Source of the DNA: Pseudomonas sp. M30-35
GTDB taxonomy: Bacteria > Pseudomonadota > Gammaproteobacteria > Pseudomonadales > Pseudomonadaceae
Assembly (NCBI RefSeq): GCF_002163625.1
Contig: NZ_CP020892.1
Span: 372,001 to 436,000, forward strand
Length of the DNA: 64,000 nt
Direction: 5' to 3'
Position numbers and translations under genes: made by a program. The notes beneath the pieces are model-generated. The model saw nothing but the letters and a program-made list of their open reading frames with translations, was not told the DNA's origin and did no database searches. Shown here piece by piece: positions 7,934 through 18,223 of the stretch; positions within the stretch are counted from its first letter, which is position 1; every line of letters starts with the position of its first letter.

Positions 7934-10213
7934 ATGCTCAATACGCTGCGCAAGATCGTCCAGGAAGTTAATGCCGCCAAAGATCTGAAGGCGGCGTTGG
8001 GCATTATTGTGCAACGCGTAAAGGAAGCCATGGGCAGCCAGGTCTGCTCGGTTTACCTGCTCGACCCTGAAACCAACCGTTTCGTATTGATGGCCACAGA
8101 CGGCCTTCTGAAGCGCTCGATCGGCAAGGTCAGCATGGCGCCTAATGAAGGGCTGGTTGGCTTGGTTGGTACGCGTGAAGAGCCACTTAACCTCGAAAAC
8201 GCTGCCGCGCACCCGCGCTATCGTTACTTTGCTGAAACCGGTGAAGAACGCTACGCCTCATTTCTAGGCTCACCGATCATTCACCACCGCCGGGTGATGG
8301 GTGTCTTGGTCATTCAGCAAAAAGAACGGCGCCAGTTCGACGAAGGTGAAGAGGCATTCCTGGTCACCATGAGTGCCCAGCTCGCCGGAGTTATAGCCCA
8401 CGCCGAGGCAACTGGCTCCATTCGCGGGCTGGGTAAGCAAGGCAAAGGTATTCAGGAGGCCAAGTTTATCGGCGTGCCCGGCTCACCGGGTGCGGCGGTA
8501 GGTACCGCGTTGGTGGTACTGCCTCCAGCTGACCTTGAAGTCGTACCCGATAAAACCATCGAAAACATTGACGCTGAACTGGCCTTGTTCAAGACGGCCC
8601 TTGATGGCGTTCGAGCGGACATGCGCGCGCTTTCGGCGAAGATGGCCACGCAATTGCGCCCAGAAGAATGTGCGCTGTTTGATGTCTACCTGATGATGCT
8701 GGAAGACGCCTCACTCGGTAATGAGGTGGTCAACGTCATCAGGACGGGTCAGTGGGCGCAGGGTGCGTTGCGTCAGGTGGTGACTGATCACGTCAATCGT
8801 TTCGAATTGATGGACGATGCCTACTTGCGTGAGCGTGCGTCGGACATCAAGGATCTGGGCCGCCGCTTGTTGGCGTATTTGCAAAAGGCTCGCCAGCAAA
8901 ACCTGACATATCCGGATAACACCATTCTTGTCAGTGAAGAGCTGTCGCCGTCGATGCTTGGCGAAGTGCCTGAAGGTAAGTTGGTCGGTCTGGTTTCGGT
9001 GCTTGGCTCGGGTAACTCGCACGTGGCTATCTTTGCCCGCGCCATGGGTATCCCGACCGTCATGGGCGCGGTGGATTTACCCTACTCGAAGATCGACGGC
9101 ATCCAGTTAATCGTCGATGGTTACCACGGTGAAGTGTTCACCAACCCCAGCGAAATGTTGCGCAAGCAATACGCGGATGTGGTTGAGGAAGAACGCCAGC
9201 TTAGCCAAGGCCTTGATGCATTACGCGCGTTACCCTGCGAGACACTCGATGGCTATCGCATGCCGTTGTGGGTCAACACCGGCTTGCTGGCAGATGTAAC
9301 TCGCGCGCAAGAACGCGGCGCCGAAGGGGTTGGCTTGTATCGCACCGAAGTGCCGTTTATGATGAAGGAGCGTTTCCCCAGCGAGAAAGAACAGCTGGCG
9401 ATTTACCGTGAGCAGCTCGAAGCCTTCCACCCACTGCCAGTGACCATGCGCAGCCTGGATATCGGTGGTGACAAGTGCCTGTCGTACTTCCCGATCAAGG
9501 AAGACAATCCATTCCTGGGCTGGCGCGGCATTCGCGTCACCCTTGATCACCCGGAAATCTTCCTGGTACAAGCCCGAGCGATGCTCAAGGCCAGCGAAGG
9601 CCTGAACAATCTGCGGATATTGTTGCCGATGATCTCTGGGGTGCAGGAACTCGAAGAGGCCATGCATCTGATTCACCGGGCTTGGGGTGAGGTGCGCGAT
9701 GAGGGCACCGATGTTCCATTGCCACCCATCGGCATGATGATCGAGATTCCGGCAGCGGTTTATCAAACCCGTGATCTGGCGCGGCAGGTGGATTTCCTTT
9801 CGGTGGGGTCTAACGACCTGACGCAATATCTGCTGGCTGTGGACCGCAACAATCCACGGGTGGCTGACCTGTACGATTTCTTCCATCCGGCTGTATTGCA
9901 AGCACTGCGCAAAGTAGTCGATGACTCACATGCCGAAGGCAAGCCGGTGAGTATTTGCGGGGAGATGGCCGGTGATCCTGCTGCGGCCGTGCTGTTGATG
10001 GCAATGGGTTTTGATAGCTTGTCGATGAATGCCACTAACTTGCCGAAGGTTAAGTGGTTGCTGCGTCAGATCACCATGACCAAGGCCCGCGAGTTGTTGG
10101 CGCAAGTGATGACCATCGATAATCCGCAGGTTATCGACAGTACCCTGCACTTGGCGCTGCGCAACCTGGGCTTAGGTCGCATGATTAACCCCGCTTCGGA
10201 TATTCAATCCTAA
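7934..10213 (+). CDS. ptsP: Phosphoenolpyruvate-protein phosphotransferase PtsP (EI-Ntr)
   Basis: PtsP starts the nitrogen phosphotransferase relay by moving phosphate from PEP to NPr and then to PtsN. The 759-residue product has an N-terminal GAF sensor domain (about 1-160), a PTS enzyme I N-domain, the swivelling phosphohistidine domain with His363 in GSGNSHVAIFARAMGIPTV, and a C-terminal PEP-binding barrel. The barrel carries VGLYRTEVPFM, MRSLDIGGDK, IGMMIEIPAA, SVGSNDLTQY and SICGEMAGD. In relatives the GAF domain senses glutamine and 2-oxoglutarate. The gene follows rppH closely. A hairpin at 10220-10246 may end the transcript. Confidence 0.97.
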   Translation: MLNTLRKIVQEVNAAKDLKAALGIIVQRVKEAMGSQVCSVYLLDPETNRFVLMATDGLLKRSIGKVSMAPNEGLVGLVGTREEPLNLENAAAHPRYRYFAETGEERYASFLGSPIIHHRRVMGVLVIQQKERRQFDEGEEAFLVTMSAQLAGVIAHAEATGSIRGLGKQGKGIQEAKFIGVPGSPGAAVGTALVVLPPADLEVVPDKTIENIDAELALFKTALDGVRADMRALSAKMATQLRPEECALFDVYLMMLEDASLGNEVVNVIRTGQWAQGALRQVVTDHVNRFELMDDAYLRERASDIKDLGRRLLAYLQKARQQNLTYPDNTILVSEELSPSMLGEVPEGKLVGLVSVLGSGNSHVAIFARAMGIPTVMGAVDLPYSKIDGIQLIVDGYHGEVFTNPSEMLRKQYADVVEEERQLSQGLDALRALPCETLDGYRMPLWVNTGLLADVTRAQERGAEGVGLYRTEVPFMMKERFPSEKEQLAIYREQLEAFHPLPVTMRSLDIGGDKCLSYFPIKEDNPFLGWRGIRVTLDHPEIFLVQARAMLKASEGLNNLRILLPMISGVQELEEAMHLIHRAWGEVRDEGTDVPLPPIGMMIEIPAAVYQTRDLARQVDFLSVGSNDLTQYLLAVDRNNPRVADLYDFFHPAVLQALRKVVDDSHAEGKPVSICGEMAGDPAAAVLLMAMGFDSLSMNATNLPKVKWLLRQITMTKARELLAQVMTIDNPQVIDSTLHLALRNLGLGRMINPASDIQS

Positions 10214-10219
10214 GCTGTA

Positions 10220-10246
10220 GCTCAAGCCTCTGACCGAGGCTCGAGC
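10220..10246. terminator. Hairpin between ptsP and the NRDE gene
   Basis: GCTCAAGCCTC pairs with GAGGCTCGAGC (10 of 11 bases) around a five-base loop. It lies between convergent genes. There is no clear U run, so it may be a weak terminator or an mRNA-end stabiliser. Confidence 0.5.
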
Positions 10247-10269
10247 ACCTACCTAAAGCTGTTCGCCAA

Positions 10270-11016
10270 TCAGCCTTGCAGGCTAATTTCACCTAGTTGC
10301 GCACCGTTTGGACCAAAACTGCGTTCAAGCAATTGCCAATGACCATCTGCCTGTACAACCAATGCAGTGCTGGCACGGGTGCCGTAGGTCTGGCTGGCAA
10401 TAAATGCGCTGCCGAGCAGGCGTTCTGTGGCAATGCCGACGCCGGTGTCAGGCAAGGTGCTGTCATCAGGCACGCGGTTATCGCTGAGCAGCTCAAGCAA
10501 AGCCTGCGGTTGTGGCGATTCAATCAGTTGGGCAAGCGCATGTTTGGCGTAATCGACTTTCGGCCAGGTGCTGTCGAGGTCGGCGTTGGATAAGCCGTAA
10601 ACGCCAGCGCTGAGCGCTCGTGCTTCACCGCTGATCGAGTTGAAATAGCACAGTTGCTGACCGTCGCCGACCAGCAGGTTAAACCCTGAATAATCAGCCG
10701 CATTGGCCGTAAGTGTTTCGATATAGTCGCAAGCGCTCAGTCGACCGCGGAGAAAGTTCGCTGGCAGTTCGCCGCGCGAACGTAAGCCAGAAGGCGGTCG
10801 TAGGTCACGAATATTGGTCAGCGCAGCGAAGCGGCCGCTATGGGTAATGCCCAGCCAAGTGCCGCCAGCTTCCAGGTCGCGCCCGGCAAATACCCCAGGA
10901 GCATCTTGCCACTCGCTCAGCGCGGCGCTGGGACGTGCGTAGAATTCATCGCGATTGGCCGCAACCACCAGGGGATAGGCGTGCTCCGGGCGCCATGCAA
11001 AGGTTATTAGGCACAT
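10270..11016 (-). CDS. NRDE/TANGO2 family protein
   Basis: The product has 248 residues from ATG 11016, which follows an AAGGAAG ribosome site; the longer open frame adds a poor 29-residue extension. The protein starts MCLITFAWRP and has the namesake NRDE at residues 21-24, followed by AGRDLEAGGTWLGI and FAALTNIRD. The fold is that of N-terminal nucleophile hydrolases with Cys2 as the possible nucleophile. The human member TANGO2 is linked to haem and lipid handling, but the bacterial role is not established. It is convergent with ptsP and divergent from the permease gene at 11137. Confidence 0.88.
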   Translation of the reverse strand: MCLITFAWRPEHAYPLVVAANRDEFYARPSAALSEWQDAPGVFAGRDLEAGGTWLGITHSGRFAALTNIRDLRPPSGLRSRGELPANFLRGRLSACDYIETLTANAADYSGFNLLVGDGQQLCYFNSISGEARALSAGVYGLSNADLDSTWPKVDYAKHALAQLIESPQPQALLELLSDNRVPDDSTLPDTGVGIATERLLGSAFIASQTYGTRASTALVVQADGHWQLLERSFGPNGAQLGEISLQG

Positions 11017-11136
11017 GTTTGCTTCCTTGGTTGATGATGCTGTCACTTTACGCAATGCCGAGCATGGCATCCATCGCTCTAAAGTAGAGGCAAATTGCTG
11101 CATCCGTTACCATGCGCCTTTATTTCGGGGGTGGTG

Positions 11137-11919
11137 ATGGAGCTGCTGCTGTATCTGATGCTTGGCGCTGCTGCTGGAGTGATGGCTGGCCTGTTTGGTG
11201 TCGGTGGCGGATTGATCATCGTGCCGGTGCTGGTCGCCAGCTTTGCCGCACATGGTTTTGCGCCAGAAATATTGACTCATCTTGCGGTGGGCACCTCACT
11301 GGCAACTATCATTTTCACCTCGCTCAACTCGGTACGTGAGCATCACCTGAAAGGCGCGGTGCGCTGGCTGGTGTTTGTCTGGATGGCTGTGGGTATATTG
11401 CTTGGCGCAGCGTTAGGCGCGCTGACTGCGAGTAAGATTCAAGGCCCGCTGCTGCAGAAGATCATCGGGGTATTTGCGATTAGTGTTGCGCTGCAGATGA
11501 CCCTCGGCTTGAAACCCAAAGCCAGCCGTGCTGTCCCAGGCAAACCCGGATTAACCGTGGCAGGCGTGGTGATTGGTTGGGCATCGGCGATTTTTGGGAT
11601 TGGCGGTGGCTCGCTGAGCGTGCCGTTTTTGATGTGGCGCAGCGTGCCGATGCAACAGGCTGTAGCAACTTCATCGGCTTGTGGCCTGCCCATTGCGCTG
11701 GCCGGTGCCATAAGCTTTATGTGGATCGGCTGGAACGAACCGCAGTTACCCCAATGGAGTGCAGGGTTTGTCTACTTGCCTGCGTTGGCCGGGATTGCCG
11801 TTAGTAGTATGTTTTTTGCACGAGTAGGTGCGCGTTTGGCGCATCGCCTATCGCCACTTGTACTCAAACGATTATTTGCCCTGCTGCTATTTTGCGTGGG
11901 CTTGAATTTCCTGATTTAA
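11137..11919 (+). CDS. TauE/SafE family anion permease
   Basis: The 260-residue integral membrane protein has two related halves, each beginning with a glycine-rich helix: GLFGVGGGLIIVP near the N-terminus and GIGGGSLSVPF in the middle. This is the TauE/SafE pattern. Members export or import sulfite, sulfoacetate or other small organosulfur and organic anions. The substrate here cannot be told. ATG 11137 is preferred because it opens directly into the first helix; an upstream frame from 11095 adds 14 residues. lgt begins 21 bases after the stop, as in related Pseudomonas. Confidence 0.88.
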   Translation: MELLLYLMLGAAAGVMAGLFGVGGGLIIVPVLVASFAAHGFAPEILTHLAVGTSLATIIFTSLNSVREHHLKGAVRWLVFVWMAVGILLGAALGALTASKIQGPLLQKIIGVFAISVALQMTLGLKPKASRAVPGKPGLTVAGVVIGWASAIFGIGGGSLSVPFLMWRSVPMQQAVATSSACGLPIALAGAISFMWIGWNEPQLPQWSAGFVYLPALAGIAVSSMFFARVGARLAHRLSPLVLKRLFALLLFCVGLNFLI

Positions 11920-11940
11920 CGCGTTCTTAGGAGTTTTTTG

Positions 11941-12744
11941 ATGCTGGCTTACCCCCAGATCGACCCGGTTGCGATTTCCCTCGGCCCGCTGCAAATCCAT
12001 TGGTATGGCCTGATGTATCTAGTCGGCATCGGCGGCGCATGGCTACTTGCCTCGCGCCGTCTGCACAGTTTTGCGCCGACCTGGACCAAAGAAAAGCTCT
12101 CGGACCTGGTGTTCTGGTGCGCCATGGGCGTAATAATCGGCGGCCGCCTTGGCTATGTGCTGTTTTACGATCTGTCTGCTTATATTGCCAACCCGCTGTT
12201 GATCCTTGAGGTATGGAAGGGCGGCATGTCATTCCATGGTGGCTTTATCGGCGTGATGCTGGCTTCGTGGTGGTTCGGCAAGCGCAACAACAAGACGTTC
12301 TTTGAGCTGATGGACTTTATTGCGCCATTGGTGCCAATTGGCTTGGGCGCCGGGCGTATCGGCAACTTCATCAACGCCGAACTCTGGGGCAAGGCGAGCG
12401 ACGTGCCGTGGGCAATGGTGTTCCCGACCGACCCGCAGCAGCTTGCACGGCACCCGTCGCAGTTGTATCAGTTCGCGCTTGAGGGCGTGGCACTGTTCGC
12501 CATCTTGTGGTTCTACTCGCGCAAGCCGCGCCCGACCATGGCGGTGTCCGGGATGTTTGCCATGTGCTACGGCATATTCCGCTTCGTGGTTGAGTTCGTG
12601 CGGGTGCCGGACGAGCAGTTGGGGTATATCGCTTGGGGTTGGCTGACCATGGGCCAAATCCTGTCGCTGCCGATGATTCTTCTCGGTATCGGGCTGATCG
12701 CATACGCCTACCGTCATCAAACTGCCCAAGGAGCCGTGCAATGA
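11941..12744 (+). CDS. lgt: Prolipoprotein diacylglyceryl transferase
   Basis: Lgt moves a diacylglyceryl group from phosphatidylglycerol to the lipobox cysteine of prelipoproteins in the inner membrane, the first step of lipoprotein maturation. The 267-residue, multi-helix protein has the family signature [13 protein letters not shown], the HGG motif in MSFHGGFIG and [11 protein letters not shown] 11941 follows a TAGGAG ribosome site. Its stop overlaps the thyA start (ATGA at 12741-12744), so the two are translationally coupled, a widespread gammaproteobacterial arrangement. Confidence 0.97.
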   Translation: MLAYPQIDPVAISLGPLQIHWYGLMYLVGIGGAWLLASRRLHSFAPTWTKEKLSDLVFWCAMGVIIGGRLGYVLFYDLSAYIANPLLILEVWKGGMSFHGGFIGVMLASWWFGKRNNKTFFELMDFIAPLVPIGLGAGRIGNFINAELWGKASDVPWAMVFPTDPQQLARHPSQLYQFALEGVALFAILWFYSRKPRPTMAVSGMFAMCYGIFRFVVEFVRVPDEQLGYIAWGWLTMGQILSLPMILLGIGLIAYAYRHQTAQGAVQ

Positions 12745-13535
12745 AGCAGTATCTGGACATGATGCGCCTGGTTCGTGAGACCGGGACATTCAAAAGTGAC
12801 CGCACTGGCACGGGCACTTACAGCCTGTTTGCTCATCAGATGCGCTTCGATCTGGCTGAAGGCTTTCCGCTGGTGACCACCAAGAAGTGCCACCTGAAGT
12901 CGATCATTCACGAATTGTTGTGGTTCTTGCAGGGCGATACCAACATCCGTTACCTCAAGGAGAACGGCGTTCGTATCTGGGATGAATGGGCCGATGAGAA
13001 CGGTGATCTCGGTCCGGTTTATGGTTATCAGTGGCGCAATTGGCCGTCACCGAATGGTGAGTCGGTTGACCAGATCAGCAAGCTGATCGAGATGATCAAA
13101 ACCAACCCGGATTCGCGGCGCTTGATCGTCTCGGCCTGGAACCCGGCACTGGTTGAGCAAATGGCGTTGCCGCCTTGCCATGCCCTGTTCCAGTTCTACG
13201 TCGCCGACGGAAAGCTGAGCTGTCAGTTGTATCAGCGCTCCGCTGATATCTTCCTCGGTGTGCCCTTCAATATCGCAAGCTACGCGTTGTTGACCTTAAT
13301 GGTGGCGCAGGTCTGCGGCTTGCAGCCAGGTGAGTTCATCTGGACCGGCGGTGATTGTCACTTGTACGCCAACCATATCGAGCAGGCTGATTTGCAACTC
13401 AGCCGTGAGCCACTGCCACTGCCACAAATGAAGCTCAACCCAGAGGTCACTGATTTGTTCGCCTTCAAGTTTGAAGACTTCGAGCTGGTCGGTTACGAGG
13501 CGCACCCGCATATCAAAGCACCTGTTGCGGTATAA
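12741..13535 (+). CDS. thyA: Thymidylate synthase
   Basis: ThyA methylates dUMP to dTMP using methylenetetrahydrofolate, producing dihydrofolate that FolA (encoded at 41507) reduces. The 264-residue length equals that of the E. coli enzyme. The nucleophile Cys146 lies in [11 protein letters not shown]. Other conserved parts are [32 protein letters not shown] and the C-terminal VAV. It overlaps lgt by four bases. The LysR gene begins only six bases downstream, which places the accessory region directly behind this core gene. Confidence 0.98.
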   Translation: MKQYLDMMRLVRETGTFKSDRTGTGTYSLFAHQMRFDLAEGFPLVTTKKCHLKSIIHELLWFLQGDTNIRYLKENGVRIWDEWADENGDLGPVYGYQWRNWPSPNGESVDQISKLIEMIKTNPDSRRLIVSAWNPALVEQMALPPCHALFQFYVADGKLSCQLYQRSADIFLGVPFNIASYALLTLMVAQVCGLQPGEFIWTGGDCHLYANHIEQADLQLSREPLPLPQMKLNPEVTDLFAFKFEDFELVGYEAHPHIKAPVAV

Positions 13536-13541
13536 GCGCTG

Positions 13542-14405
13542 ATGCAAAGCGCCGAGCTAAAAGCCTTCTACATGGTTGCCCGCCTGGGCAGCATTACCCA
13601 GGCGGCGAAAAAGCTCGGCCTCAGCCAACCCACCATCACCACTCAAGTTCGCAATCTTGAGAGCCAGTACAACGTCGAGTTGTTCTACCGAGGTGGGCGG
13701 CGCTTAACCCTGACCGATGCGGGTGTTGAGCTGCTGCCGATGGTCAAAAAGCTGATGCAGGAAGAAGCTGATATTGAGTTCTTTCTGCGCAACTGTGGCC
13801 AGGCGCAGGGTGTTTTGCGAATTGCCGCAACAGCACCGTATTACATGCTCGACCTGATCAAACGCTTTCATCAGCAATACCCGCAGATCGAAGTCAGCCT
13901 GGAAATTGGTAACTCTCAGCAGGTCATTGAGGCGCTGGAAGAATACCGGGTTGATCTCGCAGCATCTTCTCATCTCAACGCCGATGCACGCCTGACCCAT
14001 CTGACCCTGGGCCAGGATCCGCTGGTTCTGGCGGTCCATCGTGAGCACCCGTTGGCGACCCAGCAAAAAGTAAGTGTGGCTGCGCTTGCCAGTCATTGTT
14101 TGCTCATGCGCGAACAGGGTTCGACCACCCGTGTGTTGACCGAGAAGATGCTCAAGGATGCTGGCATCACGATCGCCAAGCTGCTTGAGATTGGCGATCG
14201 TGAGTCGATACGTGAGGCGGTGATACGCAATATCGGTATCAGTGTGATTGCCCGTCAGGAGGTCCCTGATCACCCGGACTTGCAGGTCATTGAGTTGGAG
14301 CAGGCCCCACTGATCAGCGAGTACCTGTATTGCCTCAAAGAACGCCGCCAGGCGCGTCTCCCCGCCGCATTTCTGGCATTGGCCCGGACTCATTCGCGCA
14401 GCTGA
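13542..14405 (+). CDS. LysR-family regulator, probable control of the phosphonate locus
   Basis: The 287-residue protein has an N-terminal winged helix (about 3-62) with the typical recognition stretch ITQAAKKLGLSQPTITTQV and a C-terminal effector-binding domain of the periplasmic-binding-protein fold (about 90-285). It lies directly upstream of the aminoethylphosphonate transporter genes on the same strand, with a 159-base gap, so local control of that operon is likely. It starts six bases after thyA and may be read from the lgt-thyA transcript. The inducer is unproven; 2-aminoethylphosphonate or phosphonoacetaldehyde are reasonable candidates. Confidence 0.85.
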   Translation: MQSAELKAFYMVARLGSITQAAKKLGLSQPTITTQVRNLESQYNVELFYRGGRRLTLTDAGVELLPMVKKLMQEEADIEFFLRNCGQAQGVLRIAATAPYYMLDLIKRFHQQYPQIEVSLEIGNSQQVIEALEEYRVDLAASSHLNADARLTHLTLGQDPLVLAVHREHPLATQQKVSVAALASHCLLMREQGSTTRVLTEKMLKDAGITIAKLLEIGDRESIREAVIRNIGISVIARQEVPDHPDLQVIELEQAPLISEYLYCLKERRQARLPAAFLALARTHSRS

Positions 14406-14564
14406 TGATGCCCGCGCAAAGGCAACTCTTCTCAGTATTTGCAGTAGCTCACCCCCAAATATCCTAATGACACTATTGGCAGCTTTTGCCTAACTGCAAT
14501 CAAGCCTTCGTATAGGCTGTTTAGCATCAGCCTCATTCGAGCAATTTGCTCAGTGAGGTGGCAC

Positions 14565-15608
14565 ATGACTCAACAAAACATGCAGGTTCGCGGCATCCAC
14601 AAAGGCTTCGGCGCTTTTCAGGCGCTTGATGGTGTTTCTCTGGATGTCGAGGCGGGCGAGCTGGTGTGCTTGCTCGGGCCATCGGGGTGCGGCAAAACCA
14701 CTCTGTTGCGCTGCATTGCCGGGTTGGAGAAACAGGATCGCGGCAGCATCGTAATCGGCTCGCGCGATGTGTCCCATCTGCCGCCACAAGCCCGCGACTA
14801 CGGCATCCTGTTTCAATCATATGCGCTGTTCCCCAACCTTAGCGTGGCACAGAACATTGCCTACGGCTTGAGCGGCGACAGTCGTGAAGTTGTGCGAGCG
14901 CGGGTCAATGAGATGCTTGAGCTGGTTGGCCTGCTTGGCAGTGAGAAAAAATATCCGGGGCAGCTCTCCGGAGGGCAGCAACAGCGTGTGGCCTTGGCCC
15001 GCGCACTGGCGCCAAAACCTTCGCTATTACTGCTTGATGAGCCGATGTCGGCGCTTGATGCGCGGGTGCGTGAGCATCTGTGCGGCGAACTCCGTCAGTT
15101 GCAGAAAAACCTCGGCGTAACCACCTTGATGGTCACCCATAATCAAGATGAAGCGATGCTGATGGCTGATCGCATTGCAGTGATGAACCACGGTCACGTT
15201 GAGCAATACGCCACGCCGCAAGAAATCTATAACCAACCCGCGACACCTTTTGTTGCGGAGTTCGTGGGGCAAGGCAATTGGTTGCCGTTTGCCTGCGGTC
15301 AGGATGGCAGTGCTCGGGTGGGCAGCCTGCAAGTGCGTTTGCCGCAAGCTCAGGTCTTGCAACAAGGGCGTTTGTTCTGTCGCCCTGAAGCGGTGGTGAT
15401 TAACCCGCAAGACGGTATCGACAATCAGTTTCGTGCGCAGATGCGCGATGTCACCTTTCTTGGCAATCGCTGCCGGATGAGTTTCGAACTGACGGAATTG
15501 CCGGGGCTGACCTTGCAGGCCGAGTTATCCCCAGACGTAATGCCGCGACTGTCCAGCCCGGATATTCGGGTCGCGTTGCCTTCGAGCAGTCTGCAGGTGT
15601 TTGCTTAA
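14565..15608 (+). CDS. 2-aminoethylphosphonate ABC transporter, ATP-binding subunit
   Basis: The 347-residue ATPase powers uptake. It has Walker A GPSGCGKTT (38-46), signature LSGGQQQ (134-140), Walker B LLLLDEP (154-160) and a C-terminal TOBE-like regulatory extension (about 240-347). ATG 14565 is preferred over GTG 14553 because a GAGGTG ribosome site sits properly upstream. Substrate assignment comes from context: permease, phnX, binding protein and FAD oxidoreductase follow in order. With one fused permease the system looks like AepXVW of P. putida rather than the four-gene PhnSTUV of Salmonella. Confidence 0.88.
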   Translation: MTQQNMQVRGIHKGFGAFQALDGVSLDVEAGELVCLLGPSGCGKTTLLRCIAGLEKQDRGSIVIGSRDVSHLPPQARDYGILFQSYALFPNLSVAQNIAYGLSGDSREVVRARVNEMLELVGLLGSEKKYPGQLSGGQQQRVALARALAPKPSLLLLDEPMSALDARVREHLCGELRQLQKNLGVTTLMVTHNQDEAMLMADRIAVMNHGHVEQYATPQEIYNQPATPFVAEFVGQGNWLPFACGQDGSARVGSLQVRLPQAQVLQQGRLFCRPEAVVINPQDGIDNQFRAQMRDVTFLGNRCRMSFELTELPGLTLQAELSPDVMPRLSSPDIRVALPSSSLQVFA

Positions 15609-15609
15609 C

Positions 15610-17331
15610 ATGATTGCGCAACCGCACATCAATCTGCAGGCGTCTGCAAAGAGCAAGCCTGCCGCCAGCAAAAGCCATGCAGGCTGGGCTGACCGACTGT
15701 TTGTTGAGGGCGGTAAAGGCTTGTTGCTGGTGCTGCTGATCGTTGCCGTACTGTTGCCGTTGCTGGCCATGCTCTGGCGTGGCTTTAGTGGTGAAGGGGG
15801 TGGCCTTAGCGCTGCACGTGAGTTGTTTTCCAGCGACAACTTTCGTTGGTTGCTGATGAACAGTTTGAAAGTGTCGACCACTGCGGCTCTGATTGTGGTG
15901 CCGCTGGCGTACCTGTTTGCCTATGCGCTGCAACGCACGTTGATAGCGGGAAAGGGCGTGTGGCGGGCGATTTCACTGTTGCCACTGATGGCGCCGTCGA
16001 TGCTGCCGGGCATCGCCTTGATCTACCTGTTTGGTAATCAGGGCATCTTGCGCGGGCTGTTCGCTGACAACATCTACGGTTTCTGGGGGATAGTGCTTGG
16101 CGAGGTGATTTACACCTTTCCTCATGCATTGATGATCCTTATCTCGGCACTCTCCCTGGCGGACGCACGGCTGTTTGATGCCGCGTCGAGTATGGGCGCT
16201 TCACCGTGGCGTGCGTTTCGCAGTATCACCTGGCCAGGTAGCCGTCAGGGCGTATTTGCAGCGTTTTGTCTGGTGTTCACCCTGACGATTACCGACTTTG
16301 GTGTGCCTGTAGTGGTGGGTGGTGATTATCAGGTGCTGGCGCTGGAAGCCTACAAAGCAGTGGTCGGCCAGCAACAGTTCGGCCGTGGTGCATTGATCGG
16401 CATGGTGTTACTGGTCCCGGCACTGCTTAGTTTTGGGGTCGACATGTGGCTGCGTCGACGTTCGCGAGACACCATGAGCGGGCGCGCCCAGGTGTATCAC
16501 CCACACCCCTCACGCCTGCGCGACGGTATTTTTCTGGGCATCGTCATCTTGCTATGTGCTGCGCTATTGCTGGTGTTTGGCATGGCGGTTTTCTCATCGC
16601 TGGTCAAGTTTTGGCCTTACAACCTGTCGCTGGTGCTGGATCACTACAGCTTCTCTGATTTGCCCGGCGGTTGGTCGGCGTACCGCAATAGTTTGATTCT
16701 GGCCACCTGCAGCGCGCTATTTGGCAGCCTGTTGATCTTCACTGGTGCCTACCTGATGGAGAAAACCCGGCAGAACGTACTGACGCAAATCCTGCGCATG
16801 CTCAGTTTTATCCCGATGGCGGTGCCCGGACTGGTGTTGGGCTTGGGCTACGTATTCTTCTTCAACTTACCGAGCAACCCGCTGAGTGGTTTGTACGGCA
16901 CCCTGACTTTGCTTGTGGTGTGCACCATTGCGCATTTCTTGACCACTGCGCAGATGACTGCAAGCACTGCGTTACGCCAGCTTGATGGTGAATTTGAAGC
17001 CGCGGCACTGTCGTTGAAGATGCCGTTGGCCCGGCACTATGTGCGCGTGACACTACCCATCTGCCTGCCGGCCTTACTCGACATTATTCGCTACTTGTTC
17101 GTCTCGGCGATGACCACGGTTTCTGCCGCGATCTTCCTCTACAGCCCTGACAGCATGCTCGCCGCCGTCGCCGTGCTGAACATGGATGACGCAGGCAACG
17201 TTGGCGGCGCGGCCGCGATGTCGACCCTTATTTTAGTGACCTCGGCCGCTGTATCGGTGCTCTTGGCGGGCGCCTCACGCGTCCTGCTAAGACGCTCGCA
17301 AGCCTGGCGCCAAGCTGCGCCTAGCCATTAA
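15610..17331 (+). CDS. 2-aminoethylphosphonate ABC transporter, fused permease
   Basis: The 573-residue protein contains two binding-protein-dependent permease halves with about twelve membrane helices. Each half has the EAA-type cytoplasmic loop: [20 protein letters not shown] in the first and [21 protein letters not shown] (shown here from its position near 465-485) in the second. A single fused permease replaces two separate subunits. It starts two bases after the ATPase stop at ATG 15610, so translation is coupled. It is followed by phnX after 17 bases. The substrate call comes from the neighbours. Confidence 0.88.
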   Translation: MIAQPHINLQASAKSKPAASKSHAGWADRLFVEGGKGLLLVLLIVAVLLPLLAMLWRGFSGEGGGLSAARELFSSDNFRWLLMNSLKVSTTAALIVVPLAYLFAYALQRTLIAGKGVWRAISLLPLMAPSMLPGIALIYLFGNQGILRGLFADNIYGFWGIVLGEVIYTFPHALMILISALSLADARLFDAASSMGASPWRAFRSITWPGSRQGVFAAFCLVFTLTITDFGVPVVVGGDYQVLALEAYKAVVGQQQFGRGALIGMVLLVPALLSFGVDMWLRRRSRDTMSGRAQVYHPHPSRLRDGIFLGIVILLCAALLLVFGMAVFSSLVKFWPYNLSLVLDHYSFSDLPGGWSAYRNSLILATCSALFGSLLIFTGAYLMEKTRQNVLTQILRMLSFIPMAVPGLVLGLGYVFFFNLPSNPLSGLYGTLTLLVVCTIAHFLTTAQMTASTALRQLDGEFEAAALSLKMPLARHYVRVTLPICLPALLDIIRYLFVSAMTTVSAAIFLYSPDSMLAAVAVLNMDDAGNVGGAAAMSTLILVTSAAVSVLLAGASRVLLRRSQAWRQAAPSH

Positions 17332-17348
17332 TTACTCTGGAGAAAGAT

Positions 17349-18176
17349 ATGCAATACCACACCCCAAAGCGATTACAAGCAGTGGTTCTCGACTGGGCTG
17401 GCACGGTCGTAGATTTTGGCTCGTTCGCTCCGACCAAGATTTTTGTCGAAGCATTTGCCAGTTTCGATTTGCAGATCAGCCTGCAAGAGGCGCGTGGGCC
17501 GATGGGCATGGGTAAGTGGGATCACATCCGCACCTTGTGTAACCAGCCGCAAATTGCCGAGCGTTATCAGCAGCGTTTTGGGCGTTTGCCGAGTGATGAC
17601 GACGTGACTGCAATCTACCAGCGGTTTATGCCGCTGCAAGTTGCCAAGGTCGGCGAGCATTCAGCTCTCATTCCCGGTGCGTTGGAGACGATAGCGGCAC
17701 TGCGCGCACAGCAGCTAAAAATCGGCACCTGCTCCGGTTATCCCAGGGAGGTGATGGACAAGGTGGTCGAGTTGGCAGCTGTCGCGGGTTATCAGCCGGA
17801 CCATGTAGTGGCCAGCGATGAGGTGCCAAAAGGCCGGCCAAGCCCTGCACAAGCGCTGGCCAACGTCATTGCGCTGGGCATTGATGATGTTGCCGCCTGC
17901 GTCAAAGTGGATGACACCGAGCCGGGCATTGTCGAGGGCAGAGCCGCTGGAATGTGGACTGTTGCCCTGCGTTTCTCCGGCAACTTCCTCGGTCTCGACT
18001 GGGAGCAGTTCAACGCCTTGTCTGCTGAAAAGCTTGAAGCCGAACGGCTGCGTATCGACGGCTTGTTTGCAGCCTGTCGCCCGCATTACTTGATCGACAC
18101 CATTAGCCAGTTACCCGCCGTGATCGAAGAGATCAATGCGCGCCTGGCCCGTGGCGAAACCCCGCAATCGCTTTAA
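17349..18176 (+). CDS. phnX: Phosphonoacetaldehyde hydrolase
   Basis: PhnX cleaves the carbon-phosphorus bond of phosphonoacetaldehyde, giving acetaldehyde and phosphate. The 275-residue HAD enzyme has nucleophile Asp15 in VVLDWAGT and the Schiff-base Lys56 in MGMGKWDH, the cap-domain lysine that marks PhnX among HAD proteins. GTCSGYP and KVDDTEPGI supply the later HAD motifs. It lies between the permease and the binding protein of the transporter. No phnW transaminase is present nearby, so its substrate must come from another enzyme, probably the oxidoreductase at 19436. Confidence 0.95.
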   Translation: MQYHTPKRLQAVVLDWAGTVVDFGSFAPTKIFVEAFASFDLQISLQEARGPMGMGKWDHIRTLCNQPQIAERYQQRFGRLPSDDDVTAIYQRFMPLQVAKVGEHSALIPGALETIAALRAQQLKIGTCSGYPREVMDKVVELAAVAGYQPDHVVASDEVPKGRPSPAQALANVIALGIDDVAACVKVDDTEPGIVEGRAAGMWTVALRFSGNFLGLDWEQFNALSAEKLEAERLRIDGLFAACRPHYLIDTISQLPAVIEEINARLARGETPQSL

Positions 18177-18223
18177 AGCCAGATTCTGCCAACCGATAAC
18201 AACTCTCGATAATGGAGCTTCAC

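Noticed and set aside
9230..9901. A 223-codon antisense ORF inside ptsP
   Set aside because: ptsP motifs are intact across this stretch, and the antisense product is rich in His, Gln and Arg as expected for a shadow frame.
14466..14490. A short inverted repeat (GGCA-N5-TGCC) as the LysR binding site ahead of the phosphonate operon
   Set aside because: Four-base arms are expected by chance in such a gap. A T-N11-A site is likely somewhere here but cannot be fixed by eye.
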